Source: Hydrogenovibrio sp. SC-1
GTDB taxonomy: Bacteria; Pseudomonadota; Gammaproteobacteria; Thiomicrospirales; Thiomicrospiraceae
DNA: 64,000 nt
Assembly (NCBI RefSeq): GCF_002848135.1
Contig: NZ_PKGB01000003.1
Span: forward strand, 124,001-188,000
Reading direction: 5' to 3'
Shown here: in pieces, positions 10,253 through 19,988 of the stretch
Numbering within the stretch: the first letter of the stretch is position 1
Layout: each line of letters opens with the position of its first letter
Translations under genes and position numbers: made by a program
The notes under the pieces: model-generated
Told to the model about the DNA's origin: nothing
The model's database searches: none
What the model saw: only the letters and a program-made list of their open reading frames with translations

Positions 10253-11086
10253 ATGAAACCCTATTTAGCATTATTAAGTCATATTTTGGATCATGGCGTT
10301 GCCAAAGGCGATCGTACCGGGACAGGAACGCGTTCCGTTTTTGGGTATCAAATGCGTTTTGATTTGCAAGAAGGCTTTCCCATGGTAACCACCAAAAAAC
10401 TGCATTTAAAATCGATTATTCATGAATTGTTGTGGTTTTTAAATGGAGATACCAATAACCGCTATTTACAAGACAATGGCGTCCGTATTTGGGATGAATG
10501 GGCAACGGAAACAGGCGATCTAGGGCCTATTTATGGCAAACAATGGGTTTCCTGGGAAAAACCTAATGGTGAAACCATTAATCAAATTTCCGAGGTGATT
10601 CAGACTCTTAAAACCAATCCCAATAGTCGACGTATGTTGGTTTCTGCTTGGAATCCAGCTGACTTGCCTGATGAAAGTATGAGTCCTCAGCAAAATGTTA
10701 AAGAAGGTCGAATGGCATTAGCCACGTGCCATGCTTTCTTTCAGTTTTATGTGGCGGATGGCCGTTTGTCTTGTCAGTTATATCAGCGCAGTGCCGATAC
10801 GTTTTTGGGTGTACCGTTTAATATTGCCAGTTATGCGCTATTAACACACATGATTGCCCAACAAACCGGTTTGGATGTGGGGGAGTTTATCTGGACAGGC
10901 GGTGATGTCCATTTATATAACAACACCTTGGAACAGGCTCAGTTGCAGTTAACGCGAACGCCTTATCCTTTGCCAAAGTTGAAGATTAAGCGCCAACCCG
11001 ATTCCATTTTTGATTATCAGTTTGATGACTTTGAAATTGAAGGTTATCAAAGTCATCCACACATTAAAGCCCAGGTGTCAGTATGA
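10253..11086 (+). CDS. thyA: Thymidylate synthase
   Basis: A 277-residue enzyme that methylates dUMP to dTMP using methylene-tetrahydrofolate, yielding dihydrofolate. The catalytic Cys159 is in [12 protein letters not shown]; the residue before it is Thr, where the E. coli enzyme has Pro. RTGTGT, the [20 protein letters not shown] segment (in two parts) and the C-terminal [10 protein letters not shown] region are typical. The stop overlaps the folA ATG (ATGA), coupling the dihydrofolate producer to its recycler. Confidence 0.95.
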   Translation: MKPYLALLSHILDHGVAKGDRTGTGTRSVFGYQMRFDLQEGFPMVTTKKLHLKSIIHELLWFLNGDTNNRYLQDNGVRIWDEWATETGDLGPIYGKQWVSWEKPNGETINQISEVIQTLKTNPNSRRMLVSAWNPADLPDESMSPQQNVKEGRMALATCHAFFQFYVADGRLSCQLYQRSADTFLGVPFNIASYALLTHMIAQQTGLDVGEFIWTGGDVHLYNNTLEQAQLQLTRTPYPLPKLKIKRQPDSIFDYQFDDFEIEGYQSHPHIKAQVSV

Positions 11087-11631
11087 GTGATCTGCTTCAA
11101 AAGTTAATTGAAGATGGGCTGCAAATTTCAATGATTGCAGCTTTAGATAAAAATCATGTCATTGGATCGGATAACGCCATGCCTTGGCATTTACCTGATG
11201 ATTTAAAATTCTTTAAAGATAATACGTTGAATAAAACGGTGGTGATGGGTCGTAAAACGTTTGAGTCGATTGGCTCGCGGCCGTTACCGAATCGGCGGAA
11301 TTTGGTCATTACACGTAATGCGGATTTTCAAGCGCCCGGTATAGAGGTGTTTACCAGTATCGAAGCGGCAATGCAAAGCTGTGTTGAGGATGCTGACGAG
11401 GTCATTATTATGGGCGGTGGTCAGCTGTATCAACAAATGATGCCTTATGCACAGAAACTGTATTTGACCTTGGTTGAAGCCAAAGTAGCAGGTGATACGG
11501 TCTTTCCAGAGTGGTCTTTAGCGGATTGGCAAATCACGTCACAATATTATCATCCACAAGATGAACGGCATGCCTATGCTTTTGAGTTTGTGATTCTGCA
11601 ACGGACATCGCACACCAGTCGCATGGCTTAA
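11083..11631 (+). CDS. folA: Dihydrofolate reductase
   Basis: Reduces dihydrofolate made by the adjacent thymidylate synthase. It contains [24 protein letters not shown] in consecutive blocks (NADPH/folate site, with the active-site Asp), GRKTFESIG and [11 protein letters not shown]. At 182 residues it carries about 15 extra N-terminal residues before the usual MI-AALD start; I keep the ATG at 11083 because it overlaps the thyA stop, but the in-frame ATG at residue 17 is an alternative. Confidence 0.93.
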   Translation: MSDLLQKLIEDGLQISMIAALDKNHVIGSDNAMPWHLPDDLKFFKDNTLNKTVVMGRKTFESIGSRPLPNRRNLVITRNADFQAPGIEVFTSIEAAMQSCVEDADEVIIMGGGQLYQQMMPYAQKLYLTLVEAKVAGDTVFPEWSLADWQITSQYYHPQDERHAYAFEFVILQRTSHTSRMA

Positions 11632-11658
11632 TCGTATTTGATTGAGCCGCGGCTTCGA

Positions 11659-12459
11659 TTAACGGCGATGAATTAAGCTGATCATAAAAAATACAGTCGC
11701 GACAGCCACAATGCTGGCACCAGTTGGGATATCCCAAAAAAGTGACGTTACCACGCCCAAGATAACGGAAAGTGCGCCAAAAATCAGGCTAAACCCGAGC
11801 ATCTGTTCGGGTGAGGTTGCATATTTTCTCGCGGTTGCGGCTGGAATAATTAAGAGTGATGTGATTAATAAAGCGCCGACCATTTTCATGGCCATGGCAA
11901 TCATCAGTGCCAGCAGTAAAACATAATAGAGTTGTACTTTTTGCGTTTGAATTCCTTCGATTTGTGCCAGTTCTGCATTTAAAGTCGTATTGAGTAAGTC
12001 CTGCCAGTGACGCTTAAAAAACCAAGCTACGCCAAGCGCTAACAGGCCAATGAAAATCAAATCGAGCTGATCAATACTTAAAATGTCACCAAACAGAAAA
12101 GCCATGAGATTGAGTTGCGCTTGAGGCTGCAGACTGAGCAGGATTAACCCGAATGCTAATGAACTATGAGCCAGAATGCCCAGTAGGGTATCAGAGGACA
12201 GTTTTGAGTAGGCTTTTAGCAGATGAACGACGACGGCAATACTAAGCGAAACTAGGATAACGCTGAAAGAGAGGTTGATGGATAATAAAAGCCCCAACCC
12301 TAAACCAAGTAGAGCGGAATGGGCCAATGCAGCACCAAAATAGGATTGCCGCTGCCAAACCATAAACACCCCTAAAGGAGCGGCAATAATGGCAATGAGC
12401 AACCCGCCTAGTAATGCATAGATTAAAAATAAGGGTGGATCTAACAAGAGTTCAATCAT
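11659..12459 (-). CDS. znuB: Zinc ABC transporter permease
   Basis: A 266-residue ABC-3 family permease with about seven or eight hydrophobic helices, including GVFMVWQRQSYFGAALAHS in two parts and the ALLITSLLIIPAATAR motif typical of ZnuB. I choose ATG at 12459 because it overlaps the znuC stop (12452-12454) and gives the usual MIELL start; the open frame extends further to 12528 inside znuC. It forms the membrane channel for zinc with ZnuC and receives metal from ZnuA. It converges on folA with only 27 bases between stops and no clear terminator. Confidence 0.88.
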   Translation of the reverse strand: MIELLLDPPLFLIYALLGGLLIAIIAAPLGVFMVWQRQSYFGAALAHSALLGLGLGLLLSINLSFSVILVSLSIAVVVHLLKAYSKLSSDTLLGILAHSSLAFGLILLSLQPQAQLNLMAFLFGDILSIDQLDLIFIGLLALGVAWFFKRHWQDLLNTTLNAELAQIEGIQTQKVQLYYVLLLALMIAMAMKMVGALLITSLLIIPAATARKYATSPEQMLGFSLIFGALSVILGVVTSLFWDIPTGASIVAVATVFFMISLIHRR

Positions 12460-13201
12460 GGGTATGCTCGCAGGCGGAATGGTCATGGCGATGTTCATAA
12501 AAAGCCACTTCTTCATAGCCTTCGCCAAATAAAGTTTGAAATGCGGGGTCAGTTGAAATCGCTTGCGGATGGCCTGAACAACAAATGTGTTGGTTGAGAC
12601 ACAGTACTTTGTGGGTGCTTTTCATAACAACATGCAGATCGTGACTCACCATTAGAATGCCGCAACTATATTGTTGTTGAATTTGGTTAATCAAGTGATA
12701 AAGTTCGGTTTGGCCATTGAGGTCGACGCCCTGAACGGGTTCATCGAGGACCAATAATTCAGGGGAGCGTAACAGTGCACGCGCTAATAACACCCGTTGC
12801 ATTTCACCGCCCGACACTTGCTGTATGGGCGTGTCCAATAGTGGTTGTATGGATAAGGTGTCAATCGTTTTCTGAAGAATTGTGGTATCATTCCGCTTTT
12901 GTGTGTCGCGGCTCAGTCCCAGTTCAAGAAAGCGTTTTACCCGTAATGGCAGAGCGTCATCAATGTGGATTTTTTGGGGCATAAAGCCGATGCGCAGTTG
13001 CGGTTTGTGCCAAACACTGCCCTGAGAGGCGGGTAATAACTTTAGCAAGATTTTGAGTAGAGTTGACTTGCCTGCGCCATTGGGGCCAATTAAGGTGACA
13101 ATTTCATTTGGTTGCAACGTTAAAGAGATGTCGTGTAAAACCTTTTTACCATCAAATGAATGGTGGATATGTTTGGCTTGAATTAAGGGTTGATCGGTCA
13201 T
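12452..13201 (-). CDS. znuC: Zinc ABC transporter ATP-binding protein
   Basis: A 249-residue ABC ATPase. Walker A GPNGAGKS at residues 39-46, signature VSGGEMQR, Walker B LLVLDEP. The C-terminus is rich in His (HRHDHSACEHTHD), as seen in ZnuC proteins. I place the start at ATG 13201, since the frame extends upstream only through sequence unlike the family. That ATG overlaps an in-frame ATG of the divergent znuA frame (CATG at 13199-13202), so one of the two starts is probably elsewhere or the promoters lie inside the opposing gene. Confidence 0.88.
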   Translation of the reverse strand: MTDQPLIQAKHIHHSFDGKKVLHDISLTLQPNEIVTLIGPNGAGKSTLLKILLKLLPASQGSVWHKPQLRIGFMPQKIHIDDALPLRVKRFLELGLSRDTQKRNDTTILQKTIDTLSIQPLLDTPIQQVSGGEMQRVLLARALLRSPELLVLDEPVQGVDLNGQTELYHLINQIQQQYSCGILMVSHDLHVVMKSTHKVLCLNQHICCSGHPQAISTDPAFQTLFGEGYEEVAFYEHRHDHSACEHTHD

Positions 13202-13226
13202 GGTTGCTGTCTTAAAAGGAATAATA

Positions 13227-14171
13227 TTGAGATATTTTAGCTTATTGTTCGGGCTTTGTTTAAGTTTACCGGCGGCGGCGTTACAGGTGACGGTCACGAT
13301 TCCGCCTTTGGCAGGAATGGTGCAGCCTTTTTTGACTGAACAAGACGAATTGGTGGTGCTGCTGGAGCCAGGAACATCACCGCATGGTTTTCAGTTTCGT
13401 CCCTCCCATTTAATGGCGCTACAAAAAGCCGACTTAGTGATGACGCTGGGTAATTCGGTCGATGCCTGGATAGAAAAGCCCGTGAAGCAACGATTGTTTG
13501 AAACAAAAACATCAGGGCAATCTTTTAGCGTGATTCGCATGCAAAAGCAACCAGGCCTGGTCGTTTTGCCAAGATCTAAGCAAGATTTAGGGGGTATTGG
13601 TAAGTCTTCGGCAGAAGATCACCGACATGATGAGCATCAACACGAGCATGAATATGAGAACTTGGATCCTCATATTTGGTTGTCGATTGTCAATGCCCGT
13701 TTAATGTTATCGGCCGTAGCGGCGCAATTAACCCAGCTACAACCGAATAGATCCACAGAAATTTCGGCTATTGCTCAACAATTACAAGCAGACTATGAAC
13801 AGTTGGATCAGAAAATTGCCAATTGGTTGGACCCCGTAAAGGCATCGCCTTATCTCGTTTTGCATGATGGTTATCAATACTTTGAACACGCTTATGGACT
13901 TCGGCATGAGGGGGTGGTTCAGGTGTCAGAAGAGTTGAAGCCCAGCATTAAACAGGTGCTTGCGTTAAGAAAAGTGATTAAAGATTTGGGCGTAAGGTGT
14001 GTGTTTAAAGAACCACAATTTTCCGATAAACAATTGCGCTACATTATTCAAGGGTTGCCTGTGAAGGTGGGGAAGCTTGATCCACTGGGTCAAGATGTGA
14101 TGGATTATCGTCAATTGATGAAGCGGCTTGCAATGTCAATGGTGCGCTGTTTGCAGCCGTCATCACCGTAA
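13227..14171 (+). CDS. znuA: Zinc ABC transporter periplasmic binding protein
   Basis: A cluster 9 (SsuA/ZnuA-type) metal-binding lipocalin-independent substrate protein of about 314 residues. It has a signal peptide (RYFSLLFGLCLSLPAAA), conserved metal-ligand contexts (SPHGFQFRPS, LDPHIWLS, VLHDGYQYFEHAYGL) and the His-rich loop characteristic of ZnuA (DHRHDEHQHEHE). Two starts are possible: ATG 13200, which overlaps the znuC ATG, or TTG 13227, preceded at six bases by AAAAGGA. I prefer the TTG for its ribosome site. A CobW-like gene follows 10 bases after the stop, suggesting one transcript. Confidence 0.85.
   Translation: MRYFSLLFGLCLSLPAAALQVTVTIPPLAGMVQPFLTEQDELVVLLEPGTSPHGFQFRPSHLMALQKADLVMTLGNSVDAWIEKPVKQRLFETKTSGQSFSVIRMQKQPGLVVLPRSKQDLGGIGKSSAEDHRHDEHQHEHEYENLDPHIWLSIVNARLMLSAVAAQLTQLQPNRSTEISAIAQQLQADYEQLDQKIANWLDPVKASPYLVLHDGYQYFEHAYGLRHEGVVQVSEELKPSIKQVLALRKVIKDLGVRCVFKEPQFSDKQLRYIIQGLPVKVGKLDPLGQDVMDYRQLMKRLAMSMVRCLQPSSP
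13551..13560. repeat. Iterated palindrome copy in znuA
   Basis: Exact CCAGGCCTGG, read as QPGLVV. The flanks AAAAGCAA and TCGTTTT are nearly symmetric. Confidence 0.9.
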
Positions 14172-14181
14172 GGGTTATTGA

Positions 14182-14913
14182 GTGTCAGATTCGATTGTTT
14201 TAGTTGGGTTGCCAGGAGCGGGTAAAAAAAGGTTTCAGCGAGCTTTTTGTCAAACCTTTCCGCAAGTGACGGTCGAAAGCGTTGGCAGTAAGCATTGTGC
14301 TGACGCTAGCCTCCATTTGCGCAGTGAATCTCAGATATGGTGCGTGATAGATTGCCGGTCACCTTTGCTATCAACAACCGCCGAAGCATATTTAAAGACC
14401 TTATTGGCCGAGTCTACTGCGGTCGTATTGAGCTTTGTTTCTGAAGCTGAGTTGTCGATGCAAGTGTATTGGCAAAATTGGCTTAAAAAAAACGATTCTA
14501 AACAGTTGCCTCGAAAGCGTTGGCAAGGTTTGGAACTTGTTGATAAGACTGGCTGGCAGTCAGTTTCACAGCCAGTGAGTTTAGTCTCTCTCAAAGCGAT
14601 TAGGCAGGAGCAGAAGCCATTTCAAACGCATTCGATGGCGTTTGGTGATTTATCGACGTCAAAGCGGTTCCATCTGGAACACCTATTGATGGTATTAGAT
14701 GCGGCAAAAAATAATTTAGCAATGGATTTGTGGCGGGTAAAAGGCTGTTTGTTCACCTATGATTATGATCATCCGGTCGCCATTGAAATGACGCCAAGCC
14801 GTTGCGATGTGTTTGCCGCAGATTCCGAAAGTGATCAAGCGTTTTTAGAGCTATTGGGGCCACAATTTGACCAGGCCTGGTTAGATCAGGCGATCGGCGC
14901 ATGCCAATTATAA
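14182..14913 (+). CDS. Degenerate CobW/G3E-like protein next to znuA
   Basis: A 243-residue protein with GTG start. The N-terminus has a P-loop-like GLPGAGKK, but the Mg-binding Ser/Thr after GK is Lys. The C-terminal half (LWRVKGCLFTYD, then an ending ELLGPQFDQAWLDQAIGAC) resembles the CobW C-terminal domain, which has a RVKG strand and a final helix with Cys. The CxCC metal motif and the NKxD guanine-specificity motif of G3E GTPases are not visible and the protein is about 100 residues shorter than the family. I infer a decayed or specialised zinc metallochaperone-like protein, supported by its position 10 bases after znuA. It could also be an unrelated P-loop protein. Confidence 0.5.
   Translation: MSDSIVLVGLPGAGKKRFQRAFCQTFPQVTVESVGSKHCADASLHLRSESQIWCVIDCRSPLLSTTAEAYLKTLLAESTAVVLSFVSEAELSMQVYWQNWLKKNDSKQLPRKRWQGLELVDKTGWQSVSQPVSLVSLKAIRQEQKPFQTHSMAFGDLSTSKRFHLEHLLMVLDAAKNNLAMDLWRVKGCLFTYDYDHPVAIEMTPSRCDVFAADSESDQAFLELLGPQFDQAWLDQAIGACQL
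14871..14880. repeat. Iterated palindrome copy in the CobW-like gene
   Basis: Exact CCAGGCCTGG, read as DQAW near the C-terminus. Confidence 0.9.
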
Positions 14914-14948
14914 GCCCGCTTTCTAGCTGTTTTGTCATTGAGCTAAAC

Positions 14949-14977
14949 TGGACAAAAAAACAATAACCGACTAGAAT
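14949..14977 (+). promoter_or_regulatory. Sigma-70-type promoter of the suf operon
   Basis: TGGACA (14949-14954), a 17-base spacer and TAGAAT (14972-14977). Each box differs from consensus by one base and the spacing is ideal. It lies 42 bases upstream of the sufB ATG. No iscR- or sufR-type regulator gene precedes the operon here. Confidence 0.55.
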
Positions 14978-14981
14978 AGTC
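14969..14981. promoter_or_regulatory. Inverted repeat over the suf -10 box (candidate operator)
   Basis: GACTA-GAA-TAGTC is a perfect 5-bp inverted repeat with 3-base centre, placed directly over the predicted -10 element of sufB. A dimeric repressor binding here would block RNA polymerase. The regulator is unknown. Confidence 0.35.
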
Positions 14982-15019
14982 AGAAATTAGATTAACGATT
15001 ATATAGATGAATAGAGCCT

Positions 15020-16507
15020 ATGTCAGAAACCACACAATATCAAGAGATTAATGACCTTTTGAGTAAAAATAGCGGCTACAAGGAAGGCTTTTTTACACAA
15101 ACAGTTGTGGATACTTTTGCAAAAGGCTTAAACGAAGACGTTGTTCGAGCCATTTCGGCCAAAAAGAATGAGCCGCAATGGATGCTCGATTTTCGCTTGA
15201 AAGCATTTGCTCATTGGAAAACCCTCGAAGAGCCACATTGGGCTAAAGCCAGTTATGATCCGATTGATTATCAAGATTACAGCTATTATTCCGCACCGGA
15301 ATGTAATAGTTGTAGTAGTGATTGTCCGACGGGTAATAAGGGGATGTCAATGGAAATGGATCCTGAAGTGGCAAAAGCCTTTTCCAGTTTGGGTGTGCCA
15401 GTGAATGGTGAGGGGTCTGCTCAGAAAGCCAATATTGCAGTCGATGCGATTTTTGACTCCGTTTCAGTTTCGACGACCAAGCGGGAGGAATTGGAAGAGT
15501 TGGGGATTATTTTTTGCTCCTTTTCCGAGGCGGTGCATGATCATCCTGAATTAGTTCAGCAATATTTAGGCACGGTTGTTCCCTATCATGATAACTATTT
15601 TGCCGCGCTGAATTCAGCCGTGGCTTCAGATGGAACCTTTGTCTATATTCCAGAAGGGGTTCGGTCACCGATTGATTTGTCCACTTATTTCCGCATCAAC
15701 GAAGCCAAAACGGGACAGTTTGAAAGAACCATTTTAATTGCCGATAAAAATAGTTACGTCAGTTATTTAGAAGGTTGTTCTGCCCCCGTTCGTGATAGCT
15801 ATCAACTACATGCGGCTGTCGTGGAAGTCATTGTGCATGAAAATGCGGAAGTAAAATATTCTACAGTGCAGAATTGGTATCCTGGCGATGACAATTGTGA
15901 AGGCGGCATTTTAAACTTTGTTACCAAACGGGGTATTTGTGAAGGAGCACATGCCAAATTGTCATGGACTCAAGCTGAAACTGGTTCTGCTATAACCTGG
16001 AAATATCCAAGCTGTATTTTGAAAGGGGATCATTCGATTGGCGAGTTTTACTCAGTCGCTTTGACCAATCGCCGTCAACAAGCTGATACCGGAACCAAAA
16101 TGATTCATATTGGTAAGAACACGCGGAGCACCATTATTTCAAAAGGGCTATCAGCGGGGAAATCAGACAATACCTATCGCGGCTTAGTGCGAATTTTACC
16201 CTCAGCTGAAGGCGCTCGGAATTTTACCCAATGTGATTCAATGTTGATTGGCGATCAGTGCGGTGCGCATACGTTCCCATATATTGAAGTGGAAAATGCC
16301 TCTGCCAAAATGGAGCATGAAGCCACGACATCACGGATCGGTGAGGATCAGCTGTTTTACTGTCAGCAAAGAGGTATTAGTGAACAGGATGCGATTTCCA
16401 TGATTGTGAATGGTTTCTGTAAAGACGTCTTTAGCGAGCTGCCATTGGAATTTGCACAAGAAGCCGAAGAACTTTTAGCTATTAGTTTAGAGGGGTCGGT
16501 GGGTTAA
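15020..16507 (+). CDS. sufB: Fe-S cluster assembly scaffold SufB
   Basis: A 495-residue cytoplasmic scaffold subunit of the SufBCD complex on which Fe-S clusters form. It has the N-terminal Cys group [30 protein letters not shown] in two parts, a right-handed beta-helix core, and [18 protein letters not shown], which carries the conserved Cys region involved in cluster transfer. Length and start match the family. It is the first gene of sufBCDS. Confidence 0.96.
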   Translation: MSETTQYQEINDLLSKNSGYKEGFFTQTVVDTFAKGLNEDVVRAISAKKNEPQWMLDFRLKAFAHWKTLEEPHWAKASYDPIDYQDYSYYSAPECNSCSSDCPTGNKGMSMEMDPEVAKAFSSLGVPVNGEGSAQKANIAVDAIFDSVSVSTTKREELEELGIIFCSFSEAVHDHPELVQQYLGTVVPYHDNYFAALNSAVASDGTFVYIPEGVRSPIDLSTYFRINEAKTGQFERTILIADKNSYVSYLEGCSAPVRDSYQLHAAVVEVIVHENAEVKYSTVQNWYPGDDNCEGGILNFVTKRGICEGAHAKLSWTQAETGSAITWKYPSCILKGDHSIGEFYSVALTNRRQQADTGTKMIHIGKNTRSTIISKGLSAGKSDNTYRGLVRILPSAEGARNFTQCDSMLIGDQCGAHTFPYIEVENASAKMEHEATTSRIGEDQLFYCQQRGISEQDAISMIVNGFCKDVFSELPLEFAQEAEELLAISLEGSVG

Positions 16508-16553
16508 GCCAATGCGCTAACTTAGATGATCCAAAAATGAAATGAGAAGCACT

Positions 16554-17333
16554 ATGTTATTATCAGTTGAAAACCTCCACGCGCAAGTGGCAGATGAACC
16601 GGAAAAGGCAATTTTAAAGGGCCTGAATTTAAATGTAAAACCCGGCGAAGTCCATGCCATTATGGGACCAAACGGGGCAGGTAAAAGTACGCTATCCAGT
16701 GTGCTTGCCGGTCGAGAAGATTATGAAGTTACTGCCGGAACTGTGTCTTTGTCGGGAGAAGATTTATTAGAGCTATCTGCTGAAGAACGCGCTCGTAAAG
16801 GGGTGTTTTTGGCCTTTCAATATCCGGTAGAAATTCCGGGTGTCAGCAATAAATTATTCATGCAAACCGCTGTCAATGCCATTCGTGATGAACAGGGTTT
16901 GCCTGCGCTGGATATGTTCGACTTTGATACTTATGCGCAATCGAAGATTGATTTGCTGAAAATGCCAAAGAACTTGTTAGATCGGTCGGTCAATGTCGGC
17001 TTTTCAGGCGGTGAAAAAAAACGTAACGATATTTTTCAAATGGCTTTGCTAGAGCCAAAGTTGTGTATCCTTGATGAAACGGATTCGGGGTTGGATATTG
17101 ATGCGATGAAAGTCGTTGCCAATGGCGTGAATTCGTTACGGTCATCGGATCGTAGTTTTATTGTGGTGACGCATTATCAGCGACTGCTGGATTATATTAA
17201 ACCGGATTTTGTGCATGTGTTATTTGATGGGCAGATTATTCAGTCAGGCGGTTTTGAATTGGTTCATGAGTTGGAAGAGAAGGGCTATGATGACCTGATA
17301 CAAGCCCACCAACAGCAGCAAACCCAGAAATGA
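16554..17333 (+). CDS. sufC: Fe-S cluster assembly ATPase SufC
   Basis: A 259-residue ABC-type ATPase that drives conformational change of SufBD. Walker A GPNGAGKST, signature GFSGGEKKRNDI and Walker B LCILDETDSGLDIDAMKVV (two parts) match SufC. I use ATG 16554 (MLLSVENL), with GAGA eight bases upstream, in place of the ATG 12 bases earlier. Spacing to sufD is seven bases. Confidence 0.96.
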   Translation: MLLSVENLHAQVADEPEKAILKGLNLNVKPGEVHAIMGPNGAGKSTLSSVLAGREDYEVTAGTVSLSGEDLLELSAEERARKGVFLAFQYPVEIPGVSNKLFMQTAVNAIRDEQGLPALDMFDFDTYAQSKIDLLKMPKNLLDRSVNVGFSGGEKKRNDIFQMALLEPKLCILDETDSGLDIDAMKVVANGVNSLRSSDRSFIVVTHYQRLLDYIKPDFVHVLFDGQIIQSGGFELVHELEEKGYDDLIQAHQQQQTQK

Positions 17334-17340
17334 GGGTATT

Positions 17341-18648
17341 ATGAGTTCGAAGACCTCCCCTAAAATGAGTCCCGCTGCCCGTCAATTTATCGATAAGGTT
17401 ATCGGGTTGTCTACATCCTTAAATGCACAAACCGAAGCGGATGCGTTAGTTGTCAAACGCGAAGCCGCTCAGCAGCAATTGTTGTCATTGGGGTTACCAA
17501 CGCGCAAGGACGAAGATTGGCAATATACGTCGATTCAACCACTCTTGCAGCAAGATTTTCGTTTGAGTGAAACGGTGTCAACAGCTGAACTGAGCTTGGC
17601 ACAACTGGAGCCTTTTTTACCGGATTTTGAAACGATTCGTTTGGTGTTTGTGGATGGTGAATTTTCGGAATCTTTGTCCGCGGGTTTTGAGTATATCCCG
17701 GATGGGCTGTCTATTGAGATGGCTGATGCTGATGCCATTCAGAGTATTGCCTTGCCCGAAACGGCTGATGCATTTCAGTGGATCAACGAGTTGTTGCTCG
17801 ATCAAGGCTTGACCATACAATTGGATGCACAGATAGTATTAGAGGTGCCTTTGCATATTCTGTTTGTTCAAACCCAATCTGGAACAGTATTGACTCCAAG
17901 ACTGCAGGTGCATTTGGGGGAAGCGGCACAATGTCAATTGCTGCAACACTTCGTTTGCCTAGCAGATGAAACGTTGACCTGGGTCAATGGCGTTGGTCAA
18001 ATCACGCTTGAGGCAGGTGCGACTTGTAAACAAGTGGTATTGCAGGACTTGAGTGACAGTAGTTTTTACTTTAACCATCAAACGACTACTCAAGCAACGA
18101 ATTCAAACTTTGAAAGTACGTATCTGGCTTTAGGCAGTCAATTGTCACGACATCATAGTGTGGCACAGCAACAGGGCGACGCGGCTGAAACAACTCAGGA
18201 CTCCATTGTGCCCGGTCGTGATCAGCAGTTGTTGGATACCCGCACCTTGACTCAACATCATGCTTTGCATGGACAAAGTCGTCAACTGCATAAAATGGTC
18301 TTAGGTGACGCAGCGCGAGGTGTCTTTGCGGGCATGATTGAGGTGGCAAAAGGTGCACAAAAGACCGATGGTCAAATGGATATTAAGAGTTTGTTATTGT
18401 CTCCGCAAGCAAAAGTGGATGCTAAACCACAGTTAGAAATTTATGCAGATGATGTTAAATGTTCGCATGGATGTGCGGCAGGACAAATTGATGAAGATCA
18501 GCTTTTTTATGCTCAGGCCAGAGGGATCAGACGGACAGATGCGATGCAGTTGATTACCCAAGCCTTTTTATTAGAACCTTTAGAGAAATTTCAGGTTCAG
18601 CCAGCTATGCAAGCTTGGTTAACACAGCGAGTTGTGGATAAATTATAG
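17341..18648 (+). CDS. sufD: Fe-S cluster assembly protein SufD
   Basis: A 435-residue paralogue of SufB that pairs with it in SufBC2D and helps bring in iron. The C-terminal CSHGCAAGQIDEDQLFYAQA block with the conserved Cys/His and the RGIRRTDAMQLI helix identify SufD. The N-terminus is more variable (RKDEDWQYTS is typical). Fourteen bases separate it from the longest sufS frame. Confidence 0.94.
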   Translation: MSSKTSPKMSPAARQFIDKVIGLSTSLNAQTEADALVVKREAAQQQLLSLGLPTRKDEDWQYTSIQPLLQQDFRLSETVSTAELSLAQLEPFLPDFETIRLVFVDGEFSESLSAGFEYIPDGLSIEMADADAIQSIALPETADAFQWINELLLDQGLTIQLDAQIVLEVPLHILFVQTQSGTVLTPRLQVHLGEAAQCQLLQHFVCLADETLTWVNGVGQITLEAGATCKQVVLQDLSDSSFYFNHQTTTQATNSNFESTYLALGSQLSRHHSVAQQQGDAAETTQDSIVPGRDQQLLDTRTLTQHHALHGQSRQLHKMVLGDAARGVFAGMIEVAKGAQKTDGQMDIKSLLLSPQAKVDAKPQLEIYADDVKCSHGCAAGQIDEDQLFYAQARGIRRTDAMQLITQAFLLEPLEKFQVQPAMQAWLTQRVVDKL

Positions 18649-18704
18649 TCGACAATCGACTTATGCCCGCACCCGTAAAATTTGAACTGCTTTGGTATAA
18701 ACTT

Positions 18705-19919
18705 ATGAACTTCGCTGATATCCGAAATCAATTTCCCATCCTAAAACAATCTGAAAATGGTCACCCGTTGGTTTATCTAGACAGTGGCGCGACGTCCCAA
18801 AAACCGCAAAGCGTGATAGATTGTATTACTCAGTATTATTCGATGGATAATGCCAATGTTCATCGTGGCGTCTATGGTTTAAGTGAACGAGCGACCGAAG
18901 CTTATGAAGCCAGCCGTGAGAAAACCCGTCAATTTTTAAATGCCGCTTCTAGCAAGGAAATTATCTTTGTTCGCGGTACGACTGAAGCCATTAATTTGGT
19001 CGCTCAAACGTGGGGGCGACAAAATCTTCAGCCGGGAGACGAAGTTTTAATTACCGAAATGGAGCACCATTCCAATATTGTGCCTTGGCAAATGTTGCGT
19101 GACGCTTTGGGGATCAAATTAATGGTGTTGCCGATAAATGATCTCGGAGAGATATCCTTAGCAGAGTTTGCCCAGTCTTTAACGGCAAAGACTAAACTGG
19201 TATCAGTCGTCCATATGTCCAATGCTTTGGGGACGATTAATCCGGTTAAGACGATGACTCAAATGGCGAAAGAAGTGGGTGCGACCGTGTTGATAGATGG
19301 TGCACAAGCGGTTCCACATATGTCCGTGGATGTCCAAGACATTGGCTGTGATTTTTATGCTTTTTCAGGGCATAAAGTCTATGGCCCGACGGGCGTGGGT
19401 GTCTTATATGGAAAAGAAGCTCTACTAGAGGCGATGCCGCCTTATCAAGGCGGGGGGGATATGATCTATTCCGTGACCTTTGAGAAGACCGAATATAATG
19501 TACTGCCCTATAAGTTTGAGGCAGGAACGCCGAATATGGCTGGGGTAATTGGCTTGGGAGCGGCCATCGATTTTGTCAATCAGATTGGTTTGACAGCCAT
19601 TGCTCATTATGAGCAAACGCTCTTACAGTATGCCACTGCAAAACTTCAGGCGATAGAGGGTTTAAGAATCGTTGGGCAAGCCTCTGAAAAAGGGGGGGTG
19701 ATTTCTTTTGTGATTGAGAGGGCTCACCCTCATGATCTTGCCACCTTATTAGATCAAGAAGGCGTTGCGGTTCGTGCCAGTCATCATTGTGCAATGCCCG
19801 TGATGCAACGCTTTCAAGTGCCGGCAACAGTCCGCGCTTCGTTTGGGGTTTATAATAATGAAGAAGATATTGATCGATTGATCTCAGCCCTTCATGAGGC
19901 ACTGGACATGTTGCGTTAA
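18705..19919 (+). CDS. sufS: Cysteine desulfurase SufS
   Basis: A class V PLP-dependent enzyme that removes sulfur from L-cysteine as a persulfide for Fe-S assembly. The PLP lysine is in FYAFSGHKVYGPTG and the catalytic Cys in RASHHCAMPVM; MEHHSNIVPW and DGAQAVPHM are also typical. I choose ATG 18705 (MNFADIRNQFPIL, 404 residues) because it matches the usual SufS start; an in-frame ATG at 18663 would add 14 residues. No sufE or sufU partner gene follows in this window. Confidence 0.95.
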   Translation: MNFADIRNQFPILKQSENGHPLVYLDSGATSQKPQSVIDCITQYYSMDNANVHRGVYGLSERATEAYEASREKTRQFLNAASSKEIIFVRGTTEAINLVAQTWGRQNLQPGDEVLITEMEHHSNIVPWQMLRDALGIKLMVLPINDLGEISLAEFAQSLTAKTKLVSVVHMSNALGTINPVKTMTQMAKEVGATVLIDGAQAVPHMSVDVQDIGCDFYAFSGHKVYGPTGVGVLYGKEALLEAMPPYQGGGDMIYSVTFEKTEYNVLPYKFEAGTPNMAGVIGLGAAIDFVNQIGLTAIAHYEQTLLQYATAKLQAIEGLRIVGQASEKGGVISFVIERAHPHDLATLLDQEGVAVRASHHCAMPVMQRFQVPATVRASFGVYNNEEDIDRLISALHEALDMLR

Positions 19920-19988
19920 TAAATACTAGCAGTTAGCTGAGTTAGGTTAACTGGCTACTGTGGTCAACCCGGTTAGGAGGGTATTTAA

